The notes below the pieces were generated by a model. It ran no database searches. It worked only from the letters and a program-made list of their open reading frames with translations, and was not told the origin of the DNA. The position numbers and the translations under genes were made by a program. 64,000 nt of DNA from G963422565 sp963422565 (GTDB taxonomy: Bacteria > Pseudomonadota > Alphaproteobacteria > MPNO01). Position 1 is the stretch's first letter. Each line of letters begins with the position of its first letter. The stretch lies in NCBI GenBank assembly GCA_963422565.1, contig OY730228.1:2542001-2606000 (forward strand). The letters are read 5' to 3'. Positions 18,336-27,005 of the stretch are shown here, one piece after another.

Positions 18336-19652
18336 CTACTCCTCCACCAGCGCCTTCCCCACCAGATCGACCAGCGGGTCCGACAGGTATTCCAGCGCCG
18401 TCCGTTCTCCGCCGGTCAGCATCGCGTCCACCGGCATTCCGGGGCCGATCGACTCCCCGCCCAGCTTCGCGAGCTCCTCCTCCGACACCAGGATGCGCAC
18501 CGCGTACCAGGACTGCCGCGTCTCCTCGTCGCGGAAGGCGTCGGGCGAAATACGATCCACCCGCCCCGACAATTCGGGCGTGCTGCGCAGGCTGAACGCC
18601 GGGAAGCGCAGCCGCGCGGTCTGGCCCGGGCGGACATTGTCGATATCGGTCGGCCGCACGCGCGCCTCGATCACCAGCCGGTCCGCGCTCGGCACGATGT
18701 TCATGATCGGGCTGCCGGGCGGGATCACGCCGCCCACGGTGTGCGCGGTGAGCCCGATCACCTTGCCGTCCTGCGGCGCCAGGATGTGTTTGCGCCGCAG
18801 GACATCGCGGGCCGCGGCGAGTTGCTCGCGGGTCTCGAACCATTCCTGCTGCACCACGGTGATCCGGTCGGCGACATCGCTGCGCAGCGCGTGCTCGCTC
18901 TGCAGGATCTCCTGGCGGGCCTCGCCGACGGCGACCCGCACCTGGGCGATCTCGGCCTCCAGCCGGCCGATCTCGCCCGCGCCCTGTTCGTATTCGCGCT
19001 CGCGGGCCAGCAGCGCGCCCTCTTCGACCAGCTTGCGCCGGTAAAGCCCGCGCAGCTTCTTCAGGTCCCGGCCCAGCAGCGCCTGGCCCCGCCGATGGGC
19101 GGCCAGGCTCGCCTCCAGGCCGCGCGTCTTCTGCCGGAGCTGGTCGATCCGGTGGCGCAGAATCTCGATCTCGCCCCGATGCCGCCGCCGCCGCACCTCG
19201 AACAGATCCTCCTGCGTCGCCAGCGTCTCGGCCAGCGCGGCCCGGCGCGACAGCAGCTCCTCGGAGAAGGCGATCGTCTCGTCCGCCCGTCGTTCCGCTC
19301 GCAGCCGGTCCAGCTCCGCCAGCCGGCCGTGATAGCGGCTCTCCAGGAGATCGAGACGCGCCCGGATCCGGGTGTCGTCGAGCGCGATCAGAAGCTCCCC
19401 CGCCTTCACCTCGCTGCCCTCGCGGACATGCAGCGCCGCGACGATGCCCCCCTCCAGATGCTGAACCGTCTTGTGCGCGGTATCGACCGCTACGGCGCCC
19501 GAGGCCACGACGCCCTCGGTCAGCGGCACCAGCGACGCCCAGGCCGCGAACCCGCCCAGCGCCGCAGCCAGCACCGCGAGCCCCGCCCGCATCGCGGCGT
19601 CGCGCGACAGCCGCCGCCGCAGCTCCTTCAGCTCCCCGTCATCCTCCGTCAC
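18336..19652 (-). CDS. HlyD-family periplasmic adaptor of type I secretion
   Basis: A 438-residue membrane-fusion protein: one N-terminal membrane span (about residues 22-44), the lipoyl-like start (TVQHLEGGIVAALHVREG), a long coiled coil (about 100-260) and the second lipoyl half with the HlyD signature (HILAPQDGKVIGL, GGVIPPGSPIMNIVP). It links the inner-membrane ATPase to the TolC channel. The GTG start overlaps the ATPase stop (GTGA), so much longer in-frame starts are shadows of that gene. Confidence 0.93.
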   Translation of the reverse strand: MTEDDGELKELRRRLSRDAAMRAGLAVLAAALGGFAAWASLVPLTEGVVASGAVAVDTAHKTVQHLEGGIVAALHVREGSEVKAGELLIALDDTRIRARLDLLESRYHGRLAELDRLRAERRADETIAFSEELLSRRAALAETLATQEDLFEVRRRRHRGEIEILRHRIDQLRQKTRGLEASLAAHRRGQALLGRDLKKLRGLYRRKLVEEGALLAREREYEQGAGEIGRLEAEIAQVRVAVGEARQEILQSEHALRSDVADRITVVQQEWFETREQLAAARDVLRRKHILAPQDGKVIGLTAHTVGGVIPPGSPIMNIVPSADRLVIEARVRPTDIDNVRPGQTARLRFPAFSLRSTPELSGRVDRISPDAFRDEETRQSWYAVRILVSEEELAKLGGESIGPGMPVDAMLTGGERTALEYLSDPLVDLVGKALVEE

Positions 19653-21376
19653 GCCGACTCCCGCGCCGGGCGCAGAAAGCGCTGCAGCACCTCCTCCCGC
19701 CGCCCCGCGTCCGCCAGGACCCCGCCCCGCAGCACCAGCACCCGGTCGACGATCTGCAACAGCCGCAGGTTGTGGGTCGTCAGCAGCACCGTCACCTTGC
19801 GCTCGGCCAGCGCCGCCAGCGTCCCGATCAGCGCCGCCAGCCCCTCCGAGTCCAGGTTGGAGTCCGGCTCGTCCAGAACCGCCAGCGCCGGGTCGCCGTA
19901 GAGCGCCCGCGCCAACGCCACGCGCCTGCGCTGGCCGGCCGACAGGTTGGCCCCGCCGGCGGCGACCGCCGTGTCGTAATGCCCGGGGAGCCGCATCACC
20001 ATGTCGTGGCAGCCGGCGAGTCGCGCCGCCGCGACCACCGCCTCGTCGTCCGGCGTCGCCAGCCGGGCGATGTTGTCCGCCACGCTCGCCTCGAACAGCT
20101 CCGCCTCCTGCGGCAGATAGCCGACATGGCGAAAACGGCTCGCCGCCGGCCAGTCGCTCACCGCCGCCCCGTCGAGTCGCACCGAACCGGCCTGGGGCGA
20201 CCACACCCCGACCAGAAGCCGCGCCAGAGTGCTCTTGCCGCTGCCGCTCGGCCCGACCAGCGCCGTCGCCGTCCCCGGCTCCAGCACGAAGCCCACGCCG
20301 CGCAGGACCGGCCGCTCCACGCCGGGCGGCGCCGCGGTCACCGCCTCCACCTCCAGCCGACCCTCGGGCCGGGGAAGGGCGGTCTGCGGCCCCGAATCGG
20401 GCGGCGCGGCGAGAATCAGGGCGTCGAGGCGCCGCCACGCCTCGCGGACCATCACGAACCCCCGCCAGGCCGAGATCCCCTGCTCGATCGGCGCCAGCGC
20501 TCGGCCCAGAATGATCGCCGCCGCGATCATCATCCCCGGCGTGATCTCCTGGCGAAGCACCAGAAACGCGCCCAGACCCAATATCCCCACCTGGACCATC
20601 TGCCGGACCGCGCGGGATGCCGACAGAAAGCCGCCGAGGCGCGCCCCGCCGCGGGCCTGGAACGCCACGCCCCGGTCGTGCCGGTCCCGCCAGCGTCGTC
20701 GAAACCCCTCGAACATCCCCATCGCCGCCAGGATGTCGGCATGGCGGAGGCTGTTCTCCACGAAGCGCTGGGAGCCGACGGCGTGCTCGGAGGCCCTCCG
20801 GTACGGACCCCGCGACGTCCACTCGGTCGACACCGCCAGCGCCAGGATCGCCGCCCCGCCGAACAGCGCGAGCAGGCCCAGCCAGGGATGGATGAGGAAG
20901 ATGGCGGCGGCGAACACCGGCGCCCATGGCGCGTCGAAGAAGGCTAGCGCCGGCGGGCTCGCGATGAACCGGCATATCGCCGACAGGTCCCGCACCGGCT
21001 GCCCCGCGCTGCGCTGCGCCCGGTCGAGGCCGCCCCGGAACGTGCTCGCCAGCACCCGGTCCACCGCATCGGAGCCCAGCGACAGCGACAGCCGCGCCAT
21101 CATCCGCTGGCGCACCCAGTCCAGCCCGCCGAAACAGGCGAGCAGGAACGCCGCCACCGCGGTCAGCGCGATCAGGGTCTCGAAGCTCGCGCTGCTCAAT
21201 ACCCGGTCGTAGACCTGCAGCATGTAGATAGGCGAGACCAGCATCAGCAGGTTCACGAAACCGCTGAACACCGCCACCGAGATCAGGCCGCGCCAGCCCC
21301 GGGCCAGCATTGCGCGCAGCGGCGCGGCGGCGCGCCCGTCCGCCTCCCGCCCGGCCGGGTTCATGCGCGCCGCCAC
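19649..21376 (-). CDS. Type I secretion ABC transporter, permease/ATPase (PrtD-like)
   Basis: A 575-residue half-transporter: six membrane spans (about residues 30-320), then the ATPase domain with Walker A LVGPSGSGKSTLARLL (about 365), signature NLSAGQRRRVALARAL (about 470), Walker B ALAVLDEPDSNLD and H-loop LLTTHN. It energizes export of the RTX protein encoded 60 bases upstream. The annotated start is GTG; ATG 21364 is four codons in. It lacks the C39-like N-terminal domain, as is usual for protease-type RTX exporters. Confidence 0.94.
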   Translation of the reverse strand: MAARMNPAGREADGRAAAPLRAMLARGWRGLISVAVFSGFVNLLMLVSPIYMLQVYDRVLSSASFETLIALTAVAAFLLACFGGLDWVRQRMMARLSLSLGSDAVDRVLASTFRGGLDRAQRSAGQPVRDLSAICRFIASPPALAFFDAPWAPVFAAAIFLIHPWLGLLALFGGAAILALAVSTEWTSRGPYRRASEHAVGSQRFVENSLRHADILAAMGMFEGFRRRWRDRHDRGVAFQARGGARLGGFLSASRAVRQMVQVGILGLGAFLVLRQEITPGMMIAAAIILGRALAPIEQGISAWRGFVMVREAWRRLDALILAAPPDSGPQTALPRPEGRLEVEAVTAAPPGVERPVLRGVGFVLEPGTATALVGPSGSGKSTLARLLVGVWSPQAGSVRLDGAAVSDWPAASRFRHVGYLPQEAELFEASVADNIARLATPDDEAVVAAARLAGCHDMVMRLPGHYDTAVAAGGANLSAGQRRRVALARALYGDPALAVLDEPDSNLDSEGLAALIGTLAALAERKVTVLLTTHNLRLLQIVDRVLVLRGGVLADAGRREEVLQRFLRPARESA

Positions 21377-21435
21377 CGGTCGCGGCCCGTCGGAGTTTCC
21401 GGCACCCTGCCTATCCGACGGCGTCCCGGAGAGGT

Positions 21436-22620
21436 TCAGGCGAGGATGAGGTCGTCGGCGGTGATCGACGAAACGCCTTCGAGAGCGACCTCGAACTCCG
21501 CGTCCCCATCCCCGTCGACATCGCCCTGCAACAACAGGTTGCCGTTCCCGTCGTCCTGATAGCGGAGCTCGCCCGCGCTATTCGTGAACGCCGCCGTCCC
21601 GACGAAGACGAAGGCATGGATATTGACCTCATCGAGATCGACCCAGGAGAGGTCGATCTTGTCCTCTGCCGTGAAGTCGAGAATCCGATCGCCTCTCTCG
21701 ATATGGGAGAAGCTGAAGATGTCCGCGCCGCCGCCGCCCTCCAGACTGTCCGCGCCGCCCTGGCCGGCTATCCAGTTATCGCCGTCGTCGCCTGTGAGCG
21801 TGTCGGCGTGTTGCGAGCCGAAGAGATTTTCGAAGTTGGAGAAGCTGTCGCCCTCGGCATGGCCGCCGGAGGCTTGGCCGGTCTTCAGGTTCACCGTCAC
21901 GCCCGCATTCGAATCGGCGTAGCTCAGCCAGTCGCCGAAGGCGCCGTCGTATCCGCCGTCGAGCGTATCCGCGCCGCCCTGGCCGGCTATCCGGTTATCG
22001 CCGTCGTCGCCTGTGAGCGTGTCGGCGTGTCGCGAGCCGGCGAGGCTCTCGAAGTTGGAGAAGCTGTCGCCCTGGGCATGGCCGCCGGAGGCTTGGCCGG
22101 TCTTCAGGTTCACCGTCACGCCCGCATTCGAATTCCAATAGCTCAGCGAGTCGCTGCCGCCGCCGCCGTCGAGCGTGTCCGCGCCCGCGCCGCCGTCGAC
22201 GTTGTCGTTTCCCCCACCGGCATTCACTTCGTCGTCGCCGCGTCCGGTCTCGATCCAGTTTCTGCCGTCGTGGCCCGTGACGCGGACCGGCGCTGCGGCG
22301 TCCGGCTCCCGAAAATTCGGATTTTCCGCGGTGAGCCTGACGGTGCGGATGTCGGTGGTGGGCGAATCGGACCCTCCGCCGCCGCAGGCGGCCAGGAGCG
22401 GGGCGATCAGGAAGGGAAGCGCGCGGGCGAGGCCGCGATCGGCGCCGGCATGGCGGGCGAGATCGAGCAGGCGGCGCAGCTGCGCCGCCTGCTCGCCCTG
22501 TTCGTCGGCATGGGAAAGGGCGGAAGAGCCGGAAAGCGGCGCGGTCTCTAGTTCACGAAGCGGCGGGCGCTCGCGGGAAAAAAGCGGGGGGGGGGGGTAA
22601 GATGTTGGATTTATTGCCAT
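21436..22620 (-). CDS. RTX (hemolysin-type calcium-binding) protein with internal lipobox-like segment
   Basis: A 394-residue protein. An N-terminal stretch contains four prolines encoded by a C12 tract. A hydrophobic lipobox-like segment (LPFLIAPLLAACGGGG, Cys79) follows at residues 68-83. Then come two near-identical RTX blocks (about residues 130-290; GGADTLDGG-type nonapeptides alternating with SNAGVTVNLKTGQASGGHA) and a C-terminal T1SS signal ending in ITADDLILA. The start ATG has AGGAGG 9 bases upstream. It is upstream of, and co-directional with, its likely exporter genes. The role could be surface attachment or secretion; no enzymatic domain is visible. Confidence 0.88.
   Translation of the reverse strand: MAINPTSYPPPPLFSRERPPLRELETAPLSGSSALSHADEQGEQAAQLRRLLDLARHAGADRGLARALPFLIAPLLAACGGGGSDSPTTDIRTVRLTAENPNFREPDAAAPVRVTGHDGRNWIETGRGDDEVNAGGGNDNVDGGAGADTLDGGGGSDSLSYWNSNAGVTVNLKTGQASGGHAQGDSFSNFESLAGSRHADTLTGDDGDNRIAGQGGADTLDGGYDGAFGDWLSYADSNAGVTVNLKTGQASGGHAEGDSFSNFENLFGSQHADTLTGDDGDNWIAGQGGADSLEGGGGADIFSFSHIERGDRILDFTAEDKIDLSWVDLDEVNIHAFVFVGTAAFTNSAGELRYQDDGNGNLLLQGDVDGDGDAEFEVALEGVSSITADDLILA
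21730..22170 (-). repeat. Two imperfect RTX blocks repeated in tandem
   Basis: Two blocks of roughly 195-240 bases encode almost the same sequence (SNAGVTVNLKTGQASGG, then a DSFSNFE stretch and a TGDDGDN stretch). Nucleotide identity between them is very high, which suggests recent duplication and allows copy-number change by recombination. Confidence 0.75.
22586..22597 (-). repeat. C12 homopolymer at codons 8-12 of the RTX gene
   Basis: Twelve Gs on the + strand, read as twelve Cs in the RTX gene and encoding part of Tyr and four Pro. A run of six Ts follows four bases later. Tracts of this length just after a start codon are classic sites of slipped-strand frameshifting. The present length keeps the gene in frame. 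Confidence 0.9.
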
Positions 22621-23184
22621 AAAACCATTCCTCCTATCATAAGACCCAGGAGATGCGTCGAGGAAACCCGCACCGTTCCGCGCAAAGTGTGTGTCCTGGT
22701 TCAGGACATATGAATCCCCGTGTTCGTTCCGAGGGTCCGATGCGGGCTCGCGCACGCCCCGAACGGGACCGCAACCCCCTTCCCTCGAGGGAGGAGGCTT
22801 CCGGTGCCGGCGGGACCGCCGCGTGGCGGCATGTCGAGACTGCCCGCAAGTTTCGGGTCGACCTCCGGAGAGTTCCCGAACCGGGACGATGCGTCGGCAT
22901 ATTTCCGGATCGCTGCGGCGAGGACGATCATGCCGAGGACGGCGAGCGGCATGGCGCGGGCGCCGACCGGTCGCTCCACGCCCGGCGCGGCAACCGATGG
23001 GCGCCGTCGGACGGGTCCCGTGACGGAACGATACCCGGAGGGGGCCGGGAGACGGCGACGCCGATGGATCGGCGTCGCCGATATGCTCTAACCTGGCTCG
23101 ATCGGTTTCGATCCCGAAGCCGCCCGGCTGCCGCCTTGCGATCCGGCGTCTCGGGATCGATATTTCCGGATGAGGAGATATCCC
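22621..23184. other. Non-coding divergent region between RTX and small lipoprotein genes
   Basis: About 560 bases without a convincing gene; the open frames here lack family similarity and typical start sites. It should hold the RTX promoter on the minus strand and the lipoprotein promoter on the plus strand. A short palindrome, TCCCTCGAGGGA, lies near 22783. I see no clear promoter boxes. Confidence 0.4.
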
Positions 23185-23352
23185 ATGTTCCCCGCCGATG
23201 ACCGTCTTTCCGTAATGAGAAATCTGGTGGCCGTAATGAGAAATCTGGTGGCCGTAATGAGAAATCTGGTGGCCGTAACGAGAAATCTGGTGGCTGTCCT
23301 GACGGCCGCGGCGCTGCTCGGCGGGTGTACGGTGCTCGACATACTGATCTAG
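23185..23352 (+). CDS. Small lipoprotein-like peptide with a tandem-repeat signal region
   Basis: A 55-residue peptide. The ATG at 23185 has GAGGAG 7 bases upstream. Residues 10-37 are four copies of a seven-residue unit (MRNLVAV, the last TRNLVAV), then the lipobox LTAAALLGGC and only seven more residues. The mature lipopeptide would be eight residues. The last repeat unit plus lipobox would itself make a normal short lipoprotein signal, so the extra copies look like a duplication of the start region; three of the copies carry an ATG. It resembles entericidin-like small lipoproteins in size, but the mature part is too short to assign. Confidence 0.55.
   Translation: MFPADDRLSVMRNLVAVMRNLVAVMRNLVAVTRNLVAVLTAAALLGGCTVLDILI
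23212..23295 (+). repeat. Four tandem copies of a 21-base unit
   Basis: Units start at 23212, 23233, 23254 and 23275 and read GTAATGAGAAATCTGGTGGC plus one base; the first three are identical and the fourth differs at two positions. The unit length is a multiple of three, so copy-number change keeps the small lipoprotein gene in frame. Confidence 0.95.
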
Positions 23353-23470
23353 AATCCGACGAACCGGGCGGCAGACGTTCGGTGTGGGACGCCGAAGCGG
23401 GGCGGCGACTGTTGCCGGCCGGCCCGCCCGTTCATTATGGCCTCCGGCCCGAACGAGAAGGCGACACGCG

Positions 23471-24589
23471 ATGGCATATCGAGACAGACCCCCCTACCGC
23501 GCCGACCATGTGGGCAGCCTGCTGCGCCCGCCCGCCCTGATCGCGGCGCGGGAGGCCCATGCCCGCGGCGAGATCGATGACGCGGCCCTCCGGGAGGTCG
23601 AGGACGGCTGCATCCGGGACATCGTCGCGATGCAGGAAGGCATCGGGCTCCAGGGTGTCACGGACGGCGAGTACCGGCGCAGCTTCTGGCATCTGGATTT
23701 TCTTCGCCAGATCGCCGGAGTCGAAATCGTCGAGGGCCGGTTCGCGGCCCATTTCCGCAAGGACGACGGCAGCGAGGTCGGCTTCGTCCCGCCGACCGTG
23801 AAGGTGAACGACCGGCTCCGCCATGTCCGCGACATCCAGGCGCGGGACTTCGCGTTCCTGCAATCGGTTGCGGCCAACACGCCCAAGGTCTGCATCCCGT
23901 CGCCTTCGATGCTGCATTTCCGCGGCGGGCGCGACGCGATCAGCCGCGCGGCCTATCCCGACATGGACGGGTTCTATGCGGATCTCGCGCGTGTCTACAA
24001 CGAGGAGGTGACCGCGCTGGCCGAACGCGGGCTCCGCTATCTCCAGCTCGACGACACCAACTTCGCCTATCTCTGCGACGACGACATCCGCGAGGCGACG
24101 CGCGCCCTCGGCGAGGACCCCGACATCCTGCCCCGCACCTATTGCGATCTGCTCAACGCGGCGGTCGCCGGGCGCCCCGACGAGCTGGCGGTCACCGTCC
24201 ATATGTGCCGCGGCAACTTCAAGAGCGCCTGGGTCGCGCGGGGCGGCTACGAACCGGTCGCCGAGATCCTGTTCAACGAACTCGATGTGGACGGGTTCTT
24301 CATGGAGTATGACGACGAGCGCTCCGGCGATTTCGCGCCGCTCCGCTTCCTGCCCAAGGGAAAGATCGTGGTGCTCGGGATCATGACCTCCAAGCGTTCC
24401 GACCTCGAGACGGCCGATGCACTCAAGCGCCGGATCGACGAGGCGGCGGCTTATGCGCCGGTCGACCAGCTCGCCGTCAGCCCGCAATGCGGCTTCGCCT
24501 CGACCGTCGAGGGGAACGAGCTCGCCATCGACCGGCAGATCGCCAAGCTCGGCCGCCTCGTCGAGGTCGCCGACGAGGTCTGGGGGTAG
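23471..24589 (+). CDS. Cobalamin-independent methionine synthase-like protein (MetE C-terminal family)
   Basis: A 372-residue protein with the MetE-type zinc/catalytic fold alone; full MetE is about twice as long. The N-terminal motif DHVGSLLRP and the zinc ligands in TVHMCRGN (His, Cys) and SPQCGFAS (Cys) are present. Stand-alone members probably move methyl groups between thiols or degrade methylthio compounds rather than use methyltetrahydrofolate triglutamate. The start ATG has AGAAGG upstream; longer in-frame starts are not supported. It lies at the head of a run of plus-strand genes with NnrS and a second MetE-like protein. Confidence 0.85.
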   Translation: MAYRDRPPYRADHVGSLLRPPALIAAREAHARGEIDDAALREVEDGCIRDIVAMQEGIGLQGVTDGEYRRSFWHLDFLRQIAGVEIVEGRFAAHFRKDDGSEVGFVPPTVKVNDRLRHVRDIQARDFAFLQSVAANTPKVCIPSPSMLHFRGGRDAISRAAYPDMDGFYADLARVYNEEVTALAERGLRYLQLDDTNFAYLCDDDIREATRALGEDPDILPRTYCDLLNAAVAGRPDELAVTVHMCRGNFKSAWVARGGYEPVAEILFNELDVDGFFMEYDDERSGDFAPLRFLPKGKIVVLGIMTSKRSDLETADALKRRIDEAAAYAPVDQLAVSPQCGFASTVEGNELAIDRQIAKLGRLVEVADEVWG

Positions 24590-24616
24590 AGCCCGCGCCC
24601 CGCATCGCTGCCCGGT

Positions 24617-25792
24617 ATGCGCCCCGCGCTGCTGGAGGTCGGCTTCCGCCCCTTCTACCTGCTGGCCGCCGGCTTCGCCGCCGCCGCGGTCCCCTTCTGG
24701 CGTTTCGGCCCCGAGGATGCCCTCCTTGCCGGCTCCTATCTCCAGGGCGTCGCCTGGCACGCTCACGAGATGGTGTTCGGCTTCGCCGCCGCGGTTCTCA
24801 CCGGGTTTCTGCTGACGGCGGCGCGCAGCTGGACCGGGCTTGCGACCCTCGCCGGTGCCCCTCTCGCGGCGCTGGCCGGGCTGTGGGTCGGCGGCCGAGT
24901 CCTGGTGGCCACCGGGCCGGGCGCGACGGCGGCCGTCGTCGACTGCCTGTTCCTGCCCTGCGCCGCCCTGGCGGTAGCGGTGCCGGTGATTCGGGCGCGC
25001 AACTGGCGCAACCTGCCGGTGCTCGCGCTTCTGCTCATGCTGGCGGCCGCCAACCCGCTGTTTCACCTCGCCCATGGCGGCGCGGTCCGGGCTCCGGCGC
25101 TCGACGGTGCGCTTCTCCCCGCCCTCGATCTGTTCGCGCTGCTGGTCGCGCTGATGGCCGGGCGGGTGATTCCCGCCTTCACCGCCAACGCGGTCGCCGG
25201 GGCGCGGCCGCGCCGCCACTGGCTGGTCGAGACCGTTTGCTTCGCGGCGCTTGGCCTGCTGGCGTCGGGTTGGGCGGCGGCGTTCTGGCTGCCGATGGAT
25301 TCCGGCCTGTTCGCCATCGTCGCGGCCCTCGGCGCGGTCGCGCACGCGGTCCGCCTCTGGCTCTGGGACCCCGCCGCGACCCGCCGCGAGCCGCTGCTCT
25401 GGGCGCTGCCGCTCTCCTATGCGTGGCTTCCGGTCTCTCTGGCGCTGCGCGCGCTGTGGCTCGCGGGCGTCGATCTGCCGGCGCCCAGCCCGGTCCACGC
25501 CCTCGGCCTCGGCACCATGGGCGGGCTGATGCTGGCGATGATGACGCGGAGCGCCCTCGGCCATACCGGGCGGCCCCTCGCCGCGGGCGGGGCCGAGACG
25601 ACGGCGTTCCTGCTGCTCCATGGCGGCGCGGCGCTCCGGGTGTTCGGCCCCTGGCTCGCCCCCGCATGGGGCGGGCTTGCCACCGACGTCGCGGCCGTCC
25701 TGTGGCCGGCCGCGTTCGCGGTCTTCTTCGTCGCCTATTGGCCGGTGCTCACCCGGCCGCGCGTCGACCGGGCCGCGCCCGTCCGGCGATGA
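24617..25792 (+). CDS. NnrS family membrane protein
   Basis: A 391-residue, roughly twelve-span inner-membrane protein. The family start ALLEVGFRPFYLLA and the histidine-containing WHAHEMVFGFA are characteristic. NnrS proteins carry heme and copper and relieve nitric oxide stress in denitrifying and other bacteria. No nitrite or nitric oxide reductase genes are nearby, so its link to this cluster is unclear. It ends in an ATGA overlap with the next gene. Confidence 0.92.
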   Translation: MRPALLEVGFRPFYLLAAGFAAAAVPFWRFGPEDALLAGSYLQGVAWHAHEMVFGFAAAVLTGFLLTAARSWTGLATLAGAPLAALAGLWVGGRVLVATGPGATAAVVDCLFLPCAALAVAVPVIRARNWRNLPVLALLLMLAAANPLFHLAHGGAVRAPALDGALLPALDLFALLVALMAGRVIPAFTANAVAGARPRRHWLVETVCFAALGLLASGWAAAFWLPMDSGLFAIVAALGAVAHAVRLWLWDPAATRREPLLWALPLSYAWLPVSLALRALWLAGVDLPAPSPVHALGLGTMGGLMLAMMTRSALGHTGRPLAAGGAETTAFLLLHGGAALRVFGPWLAPAWGGLATDVAAVLWPAAFAVFFVAYWPVLTRPRVDRAAPVRR

Positions 25793-26883
25793 GGGAGGCT
25801 GCGCCGTGCCCCGCTGGCATGGCGGATATCGAACCGAGCTCGGGTTCGCCGGGCCGCGGCACGGTCCATCTCGTCGGCAGCGTCCCGCTCGCCACCGCCG
25901 AGGCGGTGTTCGACATGGTGGGGTCCCGCCTCGGCACGCGCTGCGCCCGGATTCCGGACGGCGAGACCGGACCGCGCGGCAACTGGATCGCCTGGCAGCG
26001 CGACGCTTTCGCGGTGCAGACCGCGCTCCGCCGGACCGAGGCGAGGGAGCGGGACTATCAGCTTCATCCTCCCTTCGTCTTCGCCGCGGGCGCGGGCGCC
26101 GCCGATCTCGAATTCGGCTCTCTCGGCTTTGCCGAGGCGGCGCTCCGCTCCTGGCGGCTTTTCGCCGAGCGGCAGGCGGCCGGCGTTCTGCCCGAGGCGG
26201 CGCGCTTCCTGGTCGCGTTCCCCACCCCGTTCGCCCCGGTCTATTCCTTCGCCGCCTACGAGATCCAGGAGGCGGTCTATCCGGTCTACGCGGCGGCGTT
26301 GCTGTCCGAGCTCGGTCGGATCTGCGAGGAGGTGCCGCATGACCGGCTCGCCGTCCAATGGGATGTGGCGACCGAGATGAGCATCCTCGAAGAGGTCTAC
26401 CCGGCGCCGTTCGAGAATCCGCGCGCGGTGCTGATCGACCGCCTGGCGGGTCTCGGCCGGTGCGTGCCGGCGGCGGTCGATCTCGGCTATCATCTTTGCT
26501 ATGGCAGCATGAACGACCGCCATTGGAAGGAACCGGAGGATCTCGCGCTCTGCGTCGCGGTCGCCGACGCGATCGAGAGCCGGCTCGATCGGCCGATCCG
26601 GTTCCTGCACATGCCGGTGCCGGTCGACCGGGCGGACGACGCCTATTACGCGCCGCTCGGCGGCCTTCGGCTCGGCGGCGGGACCGAGCTGTTTCTGGGG
26701 CTGGTCCATGACTGCGGCGGGATCGAGGGCAACCGTGCCCGCATCGCGGCCGCAGCCAAATACCACCGTTCCTTCGGCATCGCCGCCGAATGCGGCTTCG
26801 GCCGGCGCCCGCCCGAGGCGGTGCCCAGGTTGCTGGCCTTGCACGCGGCTCTGGCGGACGGGCTGGGCGCGCCACGGCGGTGA
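25789..26883 (+). CDS. MetE/UROD-like zinc methyltransferase-family protein
   Basis: A 364-residue protein of a poorly described family. It has MetE-like candidate zinc ligands: His-Asp-Cys in LGLVHDCGG (about residue 305) and Cys in AAECGFGRRP (about 335). The N-terminal VHLVGSVPLATAEAVFD and RIPDGETGPRGNW resemble the substrate side of the fold. It overlaps the NnrS gene by ATGA; ATG 25819 is an alternative start. With the MetE-like gene at 23471 it makes two paralogous methyl-transfer candidates in one cluster. Function unknown. Confidence 0.75.
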   Translation: MREAAPCPAGMADIEPSSGSPGRGTVHLVGSVPLATAEAVFDMVGSRLGTRCARIPDGETGPRGNWIAWQRDAFAVQTALRRTEARERDYQLHPPFVFAAGAGAADLEFGSLGFAEAALRSWRLFAERQAAGVLPEAARFLVAFPTPFAPVYSFAAYEIQEAVYPVYAAALLSELGRICEEVPHDRLAVQWDVATEMSILEEVYPAPFENPRAVLIDRLAGLGRCVPAAVDLGYHLCYGSMNDRHWKEPEDLALCVAVADAIESRLDRPIRFLHMPVPVDRADDAYYAPLGGLRLGGGTELFLGLVHDCGGIEGNRARIAAAAKYHRSFGIAAECGFGRRPPEAVPRLLALHAALADGLGAPRR

Positions 26884-27005
26884 GCGCCGAGGATGCCGCC
26901 CGGCGGGGGCCTCCGGGGGGCGGTGGATCGCACGAAGACGGTTTCGCCGCTCGGAACGGGCGGCTATTCTCGACTCGTTGAAACCACCGAGGTTCGGAGG
27001 CCCCG

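Noticed and set aside
21730..22170. Assembly duplication in the RTX gene
   Set aside because: The two blocks differ in several codons and the RTX repeat pattern is expected in this family.
23212..23295. CRISPR-like short repeats
   Set aside because: The units are contiguous without spacers and keep a reading frame; there are no cas genes in the window.
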